Shown here: one piece after another, positions 44,993 through 53,528 of the stretch
How the letters are laid out: every line of letters starts with the position of its first letter
Numbering within the stretch: position 1 is the stretch's first letter
Assembly: GCF_000690055.1 (NCBI RefSeq)
Contig: NZ_JJNZ01000002.1
Coordinates: 1-64,000 of the forward strand
Direction: 5' to 3'
Length of the DNA: 64,000 bases
DNA from: Pseudoalteromonas fuliginea
GTDB taxonomy: Bacteria > Pseudomonadota > Gammaproteobacteria > Enterobacterales > Alteromonadaceae
Program-made: the position numbers and the translations under genes
Notes under the pieces: generated by a model
The model's input: the letters and a program-made list of their open reading frames with translations, nothing else
Database searches by the model: none
Told to the model about the DNA's origin: nothing

Positions 44993-46054
44993 TTATTTAT
45001 AAGGGCTAATACTTGATAAACTAAAGTCACTTTGCATTATTACTTCGCCATCAACGCCTTTTAATTTAAGTGAAATAGTGGGATCAATTTGCTGCCAGTC
45101 TATGCTTAAATCACCATAATTTACGTTATGAGTAAAATCCCCTACTCGGTGTTTGTTAGGGCTTACGTCTTTCCATTTTTCAGTTAAGCCAGAGCTGGTC
45201 ATCTCAATTAATGGGTAATCAAGATTTTGCTGATACTTTGATATTTCACCCCAGTGCGTATCGCCGCTGATGATCACGACCCCATTTACCTTATGCTTTT
45301 TAATCAATGCAAATAAACGGTTTCTATCTTCAGGAAAGTTTGCCCATGACTCCCAACCTGTAAAATCGGGTAAAAGCTGTAAGCTTGAGGCAATCAATTT
45401 AATTGCAGCAGGCTTTTTAAGCTCTTGTTCAAGCCATTGCCACTGGGCTTCACCTAACATGGATGCACCCTTCACTTCACTGGGACTATACGGGCCTTGG
45501 TTATTTAACTTGCGTTTAGTGTAGTATTCAAGCTCACCTACATGGTTTAACGCATCACGATTCCAACGTAAATCAGGCATTATTACTTGTATGGTTTGCT
45601 CATTTTCACCATACATGTACGAGGTATAAATTCCATCAGGGCGAGTGCGACGCGCTGAGTTTACAGGTTCATCCCAAAAATTAAGCATAATTTGACGTGA
45701 TAGCTCTTTATGCGGATACTCTCTACCTGCATCGTTTTGGCCATAATCGTGGTCATCCCACATAGCAATGATAGGCGTTTGCACTTTTAACGTTTTAAAA
45801 CCAGGCTTTGCCCCTAAACGTTGGTACTTATCGGCAAGTACATCCATATCGTTGGTATCGCCGTAGATATTGTCACCCAAAAATATAAACAAATCCCCCT
45901 GCTCTTTGTTAATTGCATTAAATATGGGTATGTTTTTATCTTGATGCCCACACGAACCAAATAGAATTTTAGATGGCGCGGCAGTAATACTTGCGCTAAT
46001 AACCAAACTCAACGCCAAGGCAGTTAGGGTTAATGGTTTTAATAGGTTCTTCAT
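44993..46054 (-). CDS. PhoD-like alkaline phosphatase / phosphodiesterase
   Basis: Exported calcineurin-type metallophosphoesterase, 353 residues. Signal peptide 1-26 (SITAA before PSKILFG), then metal-binding blocks FGSCG, FLGDNIYGD, MWDDHDYGQND and SGDTHWGEI in the PhoD order. Releases phosphate from mono- or diesters in the periplasm or outside. The start overlaps the preceding phosphatase gene (ATGA), giving a two-phosphatase operon next to a TonB receptor. Whether PhoB controls it is not evident. Confidence 0.9.
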   Translation of the reverse strand: MKNLLKPLTLTALALSLVISASITAAPSKILFGSCGHQDKNIPIFNAINKEQGDLFIFLGDNIYGDTNDMDVLADKYQRLGAKPGFKTLKVQTPIIAMWDDHDYGQNDAGREYPHKELSRQIMLNFWDEPVNSARRTRPDGIYTSYMYGENEQTIQVIMPDLRWNRDALNHVGELEYYTKRKLNNQGPYSPSEVKGASMLGEAQWQWLEQELKKPAAIKLIASSLQLLPDFTGWESWANFPEDRNRLFALIKKHKVNGVVIISGDTHWGEISKYQQNLDYPLIEMTSSGLTEKWKDVSPNKHRVGDFTHNVNYGDLSIDWQQIDPTISLKLKGVDGEVIMQSDFSLSSISPYK

Positions 46055-47178
46055 TTTAAAATCTCGCTAATAGCAGGCGCCATATTTGAATTTATTTCAT
46101 TTGGATTCTGCCCAAGCGCCTTTAAAACGGTCGCCGCTATTTGCGCTTGTTTAAGCTCATTTTTAGTTTTAATTAAGCCACTACCTTTTATTGCGGGGCC
46201 AATGGCTGCAAGCCAAATATGTTCAGAGCCGATAATTCCTTCTGGGTAGGTATTTTCACCTAACTCTAGCTCAGCAAGTGCACGTTTAGAGCTGTGATGT
46301 TGCCAATCGTTGGCATTATTGCCACGGCCGTGATCAGTAGTAATAATTAGTGTGGTGTTATTTTTATAACCCGCTGTAGTTTGAATGGTTGCCCATAAGT
46401 CTTTTATAAACGCGTCACTTTGCCTTGCCGATTTAAGGTATTGATCGTAATGACCATCATGCGCAAAGTCATCGGTTTCGCCTAAGCTTATCACTAACAA
46501 CTTAGGCTTTTTAGCCAACATATACGCTTTAGCAAAGCGATACGTAAAACTGTCTAGTCGTACGTTATACCAAGGACTGGGGATTTCGTTTTGTAGCGCA
46601 TTTAACAGTGGCGCATCTGTGAATAAATTCTCTTCAATTGACATAAAACCTGCATTTACATACACGTTACTGCGCTTAGTATTTACAATGTATGGGAATA
46701 CATCCCAACTACCAAATAAGGCTGTGCTATCTTTAAACTCAGGTAACTTATCTAAACGCTCTAAAATAGTTTTATTTGGGTTGAGCACTTTGTTGTTACT
46801 ATTTATATTTTCGTCAACTTCACCGGTGAGTATTTCGTTATAACCAGGGTATGAAAAATACCACGGGTTACTTACAGACATAGTAGAGCCGTTAGCTCTA
46901 TCGCCAATTATAATCCCTTTTTTAGCCACTACTTGCGTTAAAAAAGGCATTAGTAATTGCTGGCGCTCATTTGCTGTTTTTGCCCAAAACAGGGTCTTTA
47001 ATTGCTCTGGCTTTTTAACAAAATCAGTATTATTAATTAAGCTATTATCAGCCCCATTAAATACTTCTTGCCAGCGTACTCCATCAAGCGTTACCAGCAC
47101 TACATTTTGCGCTGCTGTTGCAAAGTTACTCGCTAATACACTTAAGCTAAATAGTGTTACTTTTAAAATCGTTTTCAT
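46051..47178 (-). CDS. Alkaline-phosphatase-superfamily phosphodiesterase/phosphatase
   Basis: 375 residues with signal peptide (about 1-22, ending FATAA). Alkaline phosphatase superfamily core: first metal Asp and nucleophile region VTLDGVRWQEVFNGADNS, SLGETDDFAHDGHYDQY with metal ligands, and TTDHGRGNN. Similar to exported type I phosphodiesterase/nucleotide pyrophosphatase-like enzymes. Overlaps the PhoD-like gene by 4 bases. About 75 bases after the TonB receptor, with a hairpin between. Confidence 0.87.
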   Translation of the reverse strand: MKTILKVTLFSLSVLASNFATAAQNVVLVTLDGVRWQEVFNGADNSLINNTDFVKKPEQLKTLFWAKTANERQQLLMPFLTQVVAKKGIIIGDRANGSTMSVSNPWYFSYPGYNEILTGEVDENINSNNKVLNPNKTILERLDKLPEFKDSTALFGSWDVFPYIVNTKRSNVYVNAGFMSIEENLFTDAPLLNALQNEIPSPWYNVRLDSFTYRFAKAYMLAKKPKLLVISLGETDDFAHDGHYDQYLKSARQSDAFIKDLWATIQTTAGYKNNTTLIITTDHGRGNNANDWQHHSSKRALAELELGENTYPEGIIGSEHIWLAAIGPAIKGSGLIKTKNELKQAQIAATVLKALGQNPNEINSNMAPAISEILK

Positions 47179-47204
47179 CGCGTTTTGCGCCCTTTGATAT
47201 AATA

Positions 47205-47225
47205 AAGCCCATCAATGATGGGCTT
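47205..47225 (-). terminator. Hairpin between receptor and phosphatase genes
   Basis: AAGCCCAT / ATGGGCTT with a short loop (10-bp palindrome if fully paired), followed on the minus strand by TATTATA rather than a clean T run. Probably a partial terminator or mRNA stabiliser. Confidence 0.55.
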
Positions 47226-47252
47226 CATTTTAATTCAATTACTAAAACTTAA

Positions 47253-49622
47253 TTAAAAGTCAGCAGTAAATGTAACTGCTGCGGTGCGTGGCGCGCCAAT
47301 GTAATAAGTAGCGCCGTTACCAGTACCACCTGCTAAGTAGCTTTTGTCAGTAACGTTATAAACAACAAACGATACGTCAATGGCTTTAAACGGACCTGCA
47401 TCTACGTCAGTTGAATAACCTGCATTAAAATCAAGTACGGTGTAGCCGTCTACTTTATTACGCGTGCGAGTGTCTTCGTCTTGCCATGTACCTAAGCGCT
47501 CACCGGTGTATTTAGCCGATAAACCAACACGAAAGCCATCGCTAAAGTAATCGGTAGATACCACAAATAAATCCTCTGATGAATCTATTATGCTGTCGCC
47601 TTTTCTAAAGCTCGGTGCTACCTCATTACCACTTTCATCTCTTAATATTACACCCTGTGAATCGTATGCATTTGGATCATCCGACGAATACTCAGAACTG
47701 CTATTAGTATACGACGAATACACGCTCCAGCTTGGTGTTAACATATAGCTTGCTGCAAGCTCAAGCCCATTTGAGTCAATACCCCCTACATTTACGTACG
47801 AGCCATTTGTACCAATGGTGTAATCAATCCCATCTGTGCCACTACCAGGGGCAATAAAGGTAATGCGGTTATCAAACTTAACACTGTAAGCCGTTGCTGT
47901 AAGGGTTAATCTGTCGGCTTGGTAACGTACACCAAAGTCGATGTTGTCGGCAGTTTCTGGCTCTATGTTTGTAAGTGTTGAGCTATCTCGCTCAAGTACA
48001 CCGTCTTTTATTGCTGAAAAATTTTCGCTGTAACTAGCAAATAATTCTGTGCTGTTATTTAGCTGATACAATACACCACCACTAAATAACACGTCTGAGT
48101 CGCTATCTACTTTATCTGATCTTTCGTTAGCAAAGTGGTCGTATTTTTGTAATTCAACTAAATATTGTTTTGCACCAATATTTAATGTTAAGTCACCAAA
48201 ATTAATCGAGTCTTGTAGGTACCATTTGAATGTATCGGTATCAAAAGTGTTTTTGTATTGTGTCCAGTAAGGCGTGCTATCAAAGTGATGATAAATACGC
48301 GCATCAATTACTTTGTGCCAATCACGCGATTCATCACGTTCGCTTTGCTCATACCAAAAGCCCGCTTCGATATCGTGATCACCAAATGTAGCTTGGTAAT
48401 TTGCCGTTACACCTAAACGATCTTTGTTGTAATGCGTATGGCGGTAAGACATAACAGGCGTTGCTGTTGCATCGTAACACGCAGGATTTAAACCAGGACC
48501 CGACTCCCATGGCCAGCTCAAACTTTGCGTACAATCGGCATTGGGTGCAAGCGGGTTGCCTTCACTATCAGCAAAACCATAAGAGCCTGTATTAGTGCCA
48601 CCCTCGGTTGTTGGGTCGCCATTTTCATCAACAGGCGTTGTTAAATAAGGTGGGATCCAATCGCCGCGACCTGAATTTTTATGATAATAAGGACTAACGG
48701 TTAATAATGAAGTTGGCGAAATCGCGTATTCAAATTTTAAATAGCCTAAGGTATTTTCACGAAGCGTTCCCCAACCTTCTGCAAACATTTGGTCAAAATG
48801 CGGAACTCCTGTCCAATTCCATGTTAGCTGATCCCAATCGGGTGTTTGTTCAAACTGCTCAAGGCTTACGCTGTTATAGTTTGTCTCGCTTACATCATCG
48901 TAAGATAAACGACCAGTGAGTGTTAAATCGTCAAAATTAGATACAAACTTAAGCTCAGCGTGTTGGTTGTCTTTGCCCCCATTACTGCCTGAACCAATCC
49001 AGCGGCTTGTATCTGTTTGCGAGTAACTTACGTACGCTTGTGTGTTATTAAAAACAGTGCCTGTTTCGTGTTTAATATAATAACGCGTGGCATCGTGGCT
49101 GCCTGATGTATAAGCAAAGGTAGTGCCTTTTTCAAGGCTTGGGTCTTTACTTACAAAGTTAAATGTCCCGCCTAGTGCTTCAAGTGAAGCCGACTTAATA
49201 TCAGACGTACCTTGACCTACTTCTACCGTTGCTAAATTTTCGCTCTCCAAGTAACGGTTAGCTTTAGCACCACCGCCGTAATTAGAGCCACCATTGGGAA
49301 TGCCATCAACGGTCATTCCTAATTGTTGTTGGTTCCCATCAATACTAAAACCACGCATAGTGATTGTAGTAGACCAATCGTCGCCACCAAATGCATCACC
49401 TTCGTTTATGCTAATACCTGGTAAGTTATCAATAACCGATAATATACTCGATACCGAACTTTGCTGCTCAAGCATTGCAGGCTCAATAACATTGTTAGCG
49501 TAGCTCGTTGGTTTAGCTACAACGGTTACTTCTTCTATGGTGCTGTCGTTAGCATAAGTAGATGTTGATACAGCCATGGCAACTGCCATGCTCAATAGCG
49601 ATTTGTTTTTTAAAGCGTACAT
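47253..49622 (-). CDS. TonB-dependent receptor linked to phosphatases
   Basis: 789-residue outer-membrane receptor: signal peptide 1-24 (STSTYA before NDST), TonB box IEEVTVVA (29-36), plug with ITMRGFSIDGNQQQLGMTVDGIP, barrel ending in TAAVTFTADF. It belongs to the group of TonB receptors that often neighbour alkaline phosphatase or PhoD genes. The two phosphatase genes downstream suggest uptake of an organophosphate or its metal complex. Upstream, a 15-bp near-perfect direct repeat may be the regulator site. Confidence 0.92.
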   Translation of the reverse strand: MYALKNKSLLSMAVAMAVSTSTYANDSTIEEVTVVAKPTSYANNVIEPAMLEQQSSVSSILSVIDNLPGISINEGDAFGGDDWSTTITMRGFSIDGNQQQLGMTVDGIPNGGSNYGGGAKANRYLESENLATVEVGQGTSDIKSASLEALGGTFNFVSKDPSLEKGTTFAYTSGSHDATRYYIKHETGTVFNNTQAYVSYSQTDTSRWIGSGSNGGKDNQHAELKFVSNFDDLTLTGRLSYDDVSETNYNSVSLEQFEQTPDWDQLTWNWTGVPHFDQMFAEGWGTLRENTLGYLKFEYAISPTSLLTVSPYYHKNSGRGDWIPPYLTTPVDENGDPTTEGGTNTGSYGFADSEGNPLAPNADCTQSLSWPWESGPGLNPACYDATATPVMSYRHTHYNKDRLGVTANYQATFGDHDIEAGFWYEQSERDESRDWHKVIDARIYHHFDSTPYWTQYKNTFDTDTFKWYLQDSINFGDLTLNIGAKQYLVELQKYDHFANERSDKVDSDSDVLFSGGVLYQLNNSTELFASYSENFSAIKDGVLERDSSTLTNIEPETADNIDFGVRYQADRLTLTATAYSVKFDNRITFIAPGSGTDGIDYTIGTNGSYVNVGGIDSNGLELAASYMLTPSWSVYSSYTNSSSEYSSDDPNAYDSQGVILRDESGNEVAPSFRKGDSIIDSSEDLFVVSTDYFSDGFRVGLSAKYTGERLGTWQDEDTRTRNKVDGYTVLDFNAGYSTDVDAGPFKAIDVSFVVYNVTDKSYLAGGTGNGATYYIGAPRTAAVTFTADF

Positions 49623-49648
49623 TGTTGTCCCGTTTAGTTTTAATTATG

Positions 49649-49693
49649 AAATATGAAAACGAGCACAGTATGAATTTTAAATATGACAACGAG
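49649..49693. repeat. Direct repeat in the receptor promoter
   Basis: AAATATGA(A/C)AACGAG occurs at 49649-49663 and 49679-49693, exactly 30 bases apart, 27-71 bases before the receptor ATG. One half resembles a Pho-box unit (TTGTCATATTT on the minus strand), but the spacing is not that of a Pho box. Confidence 0.6.
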
Positions 49694-49757
49694 GATGAAC
49701 TTTATTTACATAAAGGTTAAACAAATATGGAATATTTATGGCGGGAATATGTACAAA

Positions 49758-49791
49758 AAAAGACACCCAAAGGTTTAGCTTCGGGTGTCTT
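49758..49791 (-). terminator. Terminator of the OYE gene
   Basis: AAGACACCC / GGGTGTCTT (49760-49768, 49783-49791) followed on the minus strand by seven T. Confidence 0.9.
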
Positions 49792-49830
49792 AATAACTAT
49801 TTATTGATAACTAAATATAATAATTAGCTG

Positions 49831-50874
49831 TTATTTTAATTCAGCAAGCATTTCATCGCTGTATGGTACTAACTCTTCACCGTTTGCAACCTTGCTAATA
49901 TAATCTGGATTTGCAATAAGTGGGCGACCAATAGCGATTAAGTCAAACTTAGCATCGTTAATAGCCTCTTTTGCTGACTCAAAACTATAACTACCTACAC
50001 CTACTAACGTACCTTTGTAGCCTGCACGTAAAAATTCAGAGATGCTTTTGCCTTCAAGCGAGTCAAAGCGCATGCTATCGTCAAAAATACCGCCGTGTAA
50101 GTACGCTAATTCTCTGCTTTCAAGTTCTGTTAGTAAGTAGTCAAATACCGCTTTATCGCGGCTATCTTCGCTCATATTAAAGTAAGCACCCGGTGTTAAT
50201 CTAAGTGCAGTACGATCACTGCCCACAGCTGCAATAACTGCATCGGTTACTTCTAGTGCAAAACGCGACATATTTTCAGGCGTTTGGCCGTATTCGTCGC
50301 TGCGTGTATTGGCAGCATAATGCAAAAATTGGTCAATTAAATAGCCGTTAGCACCGTGAATTTCTACCCCATCAAAACCCGCTTCAATCGCATTTTCTGC
50401 CGCTTTTGCGTAATCAGCTACAAGGCCCTTAATGTCATCTATAGTCGCTGCTTTTGGTGTGATGTATGTAAGCTCACGCATACGAGGTACAGAGCCTTCA
50501 ACGCCAATTGCCGATGGTGCCAGTACATCGCCATCAAAAAAGTGAGGATGTGCAACACGGCCAACATGCCAAAGCTGTGCAAACATTTTGCCGCCATTAG
50601 CGTGCACTGCGTCTGTTACTTTTTTCCAACCTTGAATTTGCTCACTGGTAAATAAACCCGGTGTATTTGGGTAACCTTGCGCGTCTGGACGAATAATAGT
50701 TGCTTCGCTAATAATTAAACCGGTTTCGGCACGGCGAGCATAATATTCAACCATATCTTGTGTTGGCACTAAGTTATCGTCAGCCATACAACGCGTTAAT
50801 GGCGCCATAATTACGCGGTTTTTAAGCTCAATCGTGTTATTTAGTTTAAACGGAGCTAGTAGATCGGTTGTCAT
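49831..50874 (-). CDS. Old-yellow-enzyme family alkene reductase
   Basis: FMN-dependent NAD(P)H:flavin oxidoreductase, 347 residues, cytoplasmic. TIM-barrel motifs VIMAPLTRC near the N-terminus, AQLWHVGR, the substrate-binding pair His173/Asn176 in EIHGANGYLIDQFL, and the phosphate-binding end IAIGRPLIANPDY. Reduces activated C=C bonds, or nitro groups in NemA-type members. Single gene with its own terminator. No adjacent NemR-like repressor; the TetR gene at 51546 is separated by another gene. Confidence 0.93.
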   Translation of the reverse strand: MTTDLLAPFKLNNTIELKNRVIMAPLTRCMADDNLVPTQDMVEYYARRAETGLIISEATIIRPDAQGYPNTPGLFTSEQIQGWKKVTDAVHANGGKMFAQLWHVGRVAHPHFFDGDVLAPSAIGVEGSVPRMRELTYITPKAATIDDIKGLVADYAKAAENAIEAGFDGVEIHGANGYLIDQFLHYAANTRSDEYGQTPENMSRFALEVTDAVIAAVGSDRTALRLTPGAYFNMSEDSRDKAVFDYLLTELESRELAYLHGGIFDDSMRFDSLEGKSISEFLRAGYKGTLVGVGSYSFESAKEAINDAKFDLIAIGRPLIANPDYISKVANGEELVPYSDEMLAELK

Positions 50875-51098
50875 TTTTTAATCCTTCATTAAGTATATGC
50901 TTACTACAATGTGGCCTTTTTACAAACATTCAAGCTTATTTTGAATGATCGCTCAAATTAGTGAGGACTTATACTGGTCAATATACAAATTAGATCTGCA
51001 TTGCTGAAATTAAATAACAACTTTTCAACACTCTGTCATATAACTCGATATACTTGTGTGCATATAATTTAGATATAGTAATTAAGAGTGAGCTAATT

Positions 51099-51488
51099 AT
51101 GACAACGCCAAATTTAAGTGAAGAACAAGCAGTAATTTTAGGGCTTGGGGCAAAAAAACGCCTAGCCTATATGTTCGAAACCGTACAACAATTTAAACAA
51201 GTATGGATTTTAAACGATGATGATGGCTGCGTTATGCTTGCCAACGAAGATGACGACTGTGTTCCAGTTTGGCCAACTCGCGAATTTGCAGAGGCATGGG
51301 CAACTGGCGAATGGGTTGGTTGTAGCGCTAAAGCAATTCCACTTGCTGATTGGTTTAGTCGCTGGACACCAGGCCTTGAAGAGGATGATTTACTTATTGC
51401 TGCCTTTCCTACTGAGGAAGACGACGGCACGATATTGTTTTCAGATGAATTTGAAAAACAATTAAGAGCACCGAAGAAAAAATATTAA
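51099..51488 (+). CDS. DUF2750 domain protein
   Basis: 129-residue acidic cytoplasmic protein of unknown function. The DUF2750 pattern is clear: WILNDDDGCVMLANEDD, VPVWPTREFAEAWATGEW, WTPGLEEDDLLIAAFPT. I start at the ATG 51099, with GAGTGAG upstream; the GTG at 51054 would add 15 residues not typical of the family. Single gene with terminator. Confidence 0.9.
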   Translation: MTTPNLSEEQAVILGLGAKKRLAYMFETVQQFKQVWILNDDDGCVMLANEDDDCVPVWPTREFAEAWATGEWVGCSAKAIPLADWFSRWTPGLEEDDLLIAAFPTEEDDGTILFSDEFEKQLRAPKKKY

Positions 51489-51510
51489 ACCTAATTACTA
51501 AATTTAAAAC

Positions 51511-51539
51511 GCGGCCACTGTAAAGTAGGCCGCATTTTT
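51511..51539 (+). terminator. Terminator of the DUF2750 gene
   Basis: GCGGCC-ACT / AGT-A-GGCCGC stem with one bulge and a T run. Confidence 0.85.
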
Positions 51540-51545
51540 ATACGT

Positions 51546-52208
51546 TTATGTCAGTGAATCAATTTTATTTAACAATTCAACTTTATACTCATCTGTTGCA
51601 TCAGCACTAAAAGTAATAAACATACCTATCAGCACTTGGTTTTTGTACTGCTGTAAATCAATATACCCGTTAACCCAATCTTGGCGAGCTAGTCGCTGAC
51701 AACCAAACAGCTGCTTTGCTAACCATTTACTATCAACAAGACCATTCAAAAAGCCTTTTTCTTTAGCTGAAATACATAGCTGCTCTGCTATTTTTAGCGA
51801 TTGACTAAAAATGCCTGTCGGTTGTTTATGTTCAAATAAATTACTACGCTCACCAGCAACAAACGCAGCTCGGTAAAACGCTTCATCTTTTTTAAATAAT
51901 TCGAGTAAGTTATCTATAAACGCAATAGCGGCTTCTATTGGGTTTGTCATGTCGGGCTGTAGTATAACTTTTTCAATGCGAATGACCATTTCTTCGACCA
52001 GCACTTTGAAGATATCATGCTTTTTACCAAATAAATTATGAATAGTTGGTATTGAAACACCTGCAACAGTGGCTAATTCGCTTAATGTAAACGCATCAAA
52101 GCCTTTAGAGGCAATAAGATTTCGGGCATGCTTTAGTATATCAACCTTTCTCAACTCTTTGTTTTCTTGTCTTTTTTTATTACCCCGAGCGATATTTAGT
52201 TGCTCCAT
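51546..52208 (-). CDS. TetR-family transcriptional regulator
   Basis: 220 residues with an N-terminal TetR helix-turn-helix (about 35-70: FTLSELATVAGVSIPTIHNLFGKKHDIF) and an all-helical ligand domain. The basic N-terminal tail (KKRQENKELRKVD) is longer than usual. Divergent from the dioxygenase-like gene with 95 bases between; a perfect 13-bp inverted repeat fills that region, so it very probably controls that operon and itself. Ligand unknown. Confidence 0.92.
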   Translation of the reverse strand: MEQLNIARGNKKRQENKELRKVDILKHARNLIASKGFDAFTLSELATVAGVSIPTIHNLFGKKHDIFKVLVEEMVIRIEKVILQPDMTNPIEAAIAFIDNLLELFKKDEAFYRAAFVAGERSNLFEHKQPTGIFSQSLKIAEQLCISAKEKGFLNGLVDSKWLAKQLFGCQRLARQDWVNGYIDLQQYKNQVLIGMFITFSADATDEYKVELLNKIDSLT

Positions 52209-52237
52209 TTATTTTCTCCATAGAAAAACAGCTTGAC

Positions 52238-52283
52238 CACAGTTTTTATTATAGGTTAAGTTTTACTTACAATAAAAACTGTG
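52238..52283. promoter_or_regulatory. Inverted repeat in the divergent TetR/dioxygenase promoter
   Basis: CACAGTTTTTATT (52238-52250) and its exact complement AATAAAAACTGTG (52271-52283) are separated by 20 bases. One arm overlaps a minus-strand TATAAT (52247-52252) that suits the TetR gene. A possible TTGACC -35 (52233-52238) for the dioxygenase gene touches the left arm. This layout fits an operator for the adjacent TetR protein. Confidence 0.72.
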
Positions 52284-52303
52284 AAATACGTTAAGGACAC
52301 ATT

Positions 52304-53476
52304 ATGACTAAAAGTATAACAAGATCGATTGATGCATGCGCCTCACATTACGGTGAAAATGCCAATGAAATGCGAGAATATTTACTTAATGGCGAAAAAA
52401 ATGCTTTAGCTATGAATAATAGAGGCCCTATTGAGTTTGATGAATATGGTGATTTAGCACAAAACATTAAAAGCCAATACCAAGAATACGGCTTTTATAT
52501 ATTCGAAAACGTAATTGATAAAAAAGAGCTCGCCGAGATAGAAATAGAACTAGCCCAATTAAAAAAAACCTTCCCTTTAGAACCGTATGGAAAAACAACC
52601 GCAGATGGAAAACCAGCGTTAGGTGCTGATAATCAAGCACCTAATTTAATTTGGTCAAAATCACTTGGAGATCCACTTGGCGGAACCGCAATCGCTAATG
52701 GCCGACACCAAGTAAAATTATTTGAACCTGAAGCTGCTGACGATCTGCCTGCGTTTTCGCCTTTTGTATTGCTTGGCTCACTGCAGTTTTCTGAGTCATG
52801 CTTAAGAACGTACGCGCACCCTCAATTATTAAAAGTGGCCGAGGCAATAAATGGTAAGGATTTTGCCCCATTTCATGAATGTCTTTTTATTAAAGATCCT
52901 GGCGTAGGCGCTGCCGTTTCATGGCACCAAGATGGTGATACTCATTGGGAAAATGAAAATTTTGATCAAGACATACACGGCTTTAACTTTATGGCGCAAG
53001 TTTTTGGCAGTACTGCTGTAAATGGTGTGTGGGTTTTACCTAAAAGTCATAAGGTTGGTAGGGTTGATATTAAAAAAATGGTTGCCGAAGCAGGCAGTGA
53101 GCGCTTAATTGGAATGGTGCCTTTAATTTGTAATCCCGGTGATGTTGTTATTTGTAATAGACAGCTTTTGCATGGTTCATTCGCTAACTCTGGATTTGAG
53201 CCTCGCGTTACTATTAACTTTGGGTTCCATAAACGTTCATCTGTATTAGGTGTCATGGGCTCTGGAATGCACTGTGAAGCTAAAGTTTACGATGAGTCAC
53301 TTATTGAGCAGAGATCAAAAGTACTTGGCTATGCAATAGATGCTAGAAAACAGCACTTCCCTGACGAAACACCTTATCAATATCAACCTTTTGCTGAAGC
53401 CAATAAAACCTTTGATTGGGATGATCTGGCAAAACAAGAGATTAAAGATTATAACTTACTTGATTTAAGTATATAA
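52304..53476 (+). CDS. Phytanoyl-CoA-dioxygenase family (PhyH) oxygenase
   Basis: Fe(II)/2-oxoglutarate dioxygenase fold, 390 residues, cytoplasmic. The iron triad is visible: His208 and Asp210 in VSWHQDGDTHW, and His290 in RQLLHGSFANSG. Arg301 (EPRVTINFGF) is placed to bind 2-oxoglutarate. An N-terminal extension of about 55 residues precedes the core. Small-molecule hydroxylases, including ectoine hydroxylase and natural-product enzymes, belong here; the substrate cannot be told. The next gene is a DapA-like lyase/aldolase, so hydroxylation followed by C-C cleavage or dehydration is a plausible pathway. Confidence 0.88.
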   Translation: MTKSITRSIDACASHYGENANEMREYLLNGEKNALAMNNRGPIEFDEYGDLAQNIKSQYQEYGFYIFENVIDKKELAEIEIELAQLKKTFPLEPYGKTTADGKPALGADNQAPNLIWSKSLGDPLGGTAIANGRHQVKLFEPEAADDLPAFSPFVLLGSLQFSESCLRTYAHPQLLKVAEAINGKDFAPFHECLFIKDPGVGAAVSWHQDGDTHWENENFDQDIHGFNFMAQVFGSTAVNGVWVLPKSHKVGRVDIKKMVAEAGSERLIGMVPLICNPGDVVICNRQLLHGSFANSGFEPRVTINFGFHKRSSVLGVMGSGMHCEAKVYDESLIEQRSKVLGYAIDARKQHFPDETPYQYQPFAEANKTFDWDDLAKQEIKDYNLLDLSI

Positions 53477-53482
53477 AATCAC

Positions 53483-53509
53483 TTAGCTCCTAATAATTTT
53501 AGGAGCTAA
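53483..53509 (+). terminator. Perfect hairpin between the two pathway genes
   Basis: TTAGCTCCTAA / TTAGGAGCTAA (53483-53493, 53499-53509) with a 5-nt loop, 7 bases after the dioxygenase stop and 20 bases before the next ATG. The following ATATTTAG is a poor terminator tail, so partial termination or transcript processing is more likely than a true end. Confidence 0.6.
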
Positions 53510-53528
53510 TATTTAGTTGGATATCAAT

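Noticed and set aside
49620-49740. Canonical Pho box before the phosphatase-linked receptor
   Set aside because: Only one half-like unit is present; there is no second unit at 11-bp spacing.
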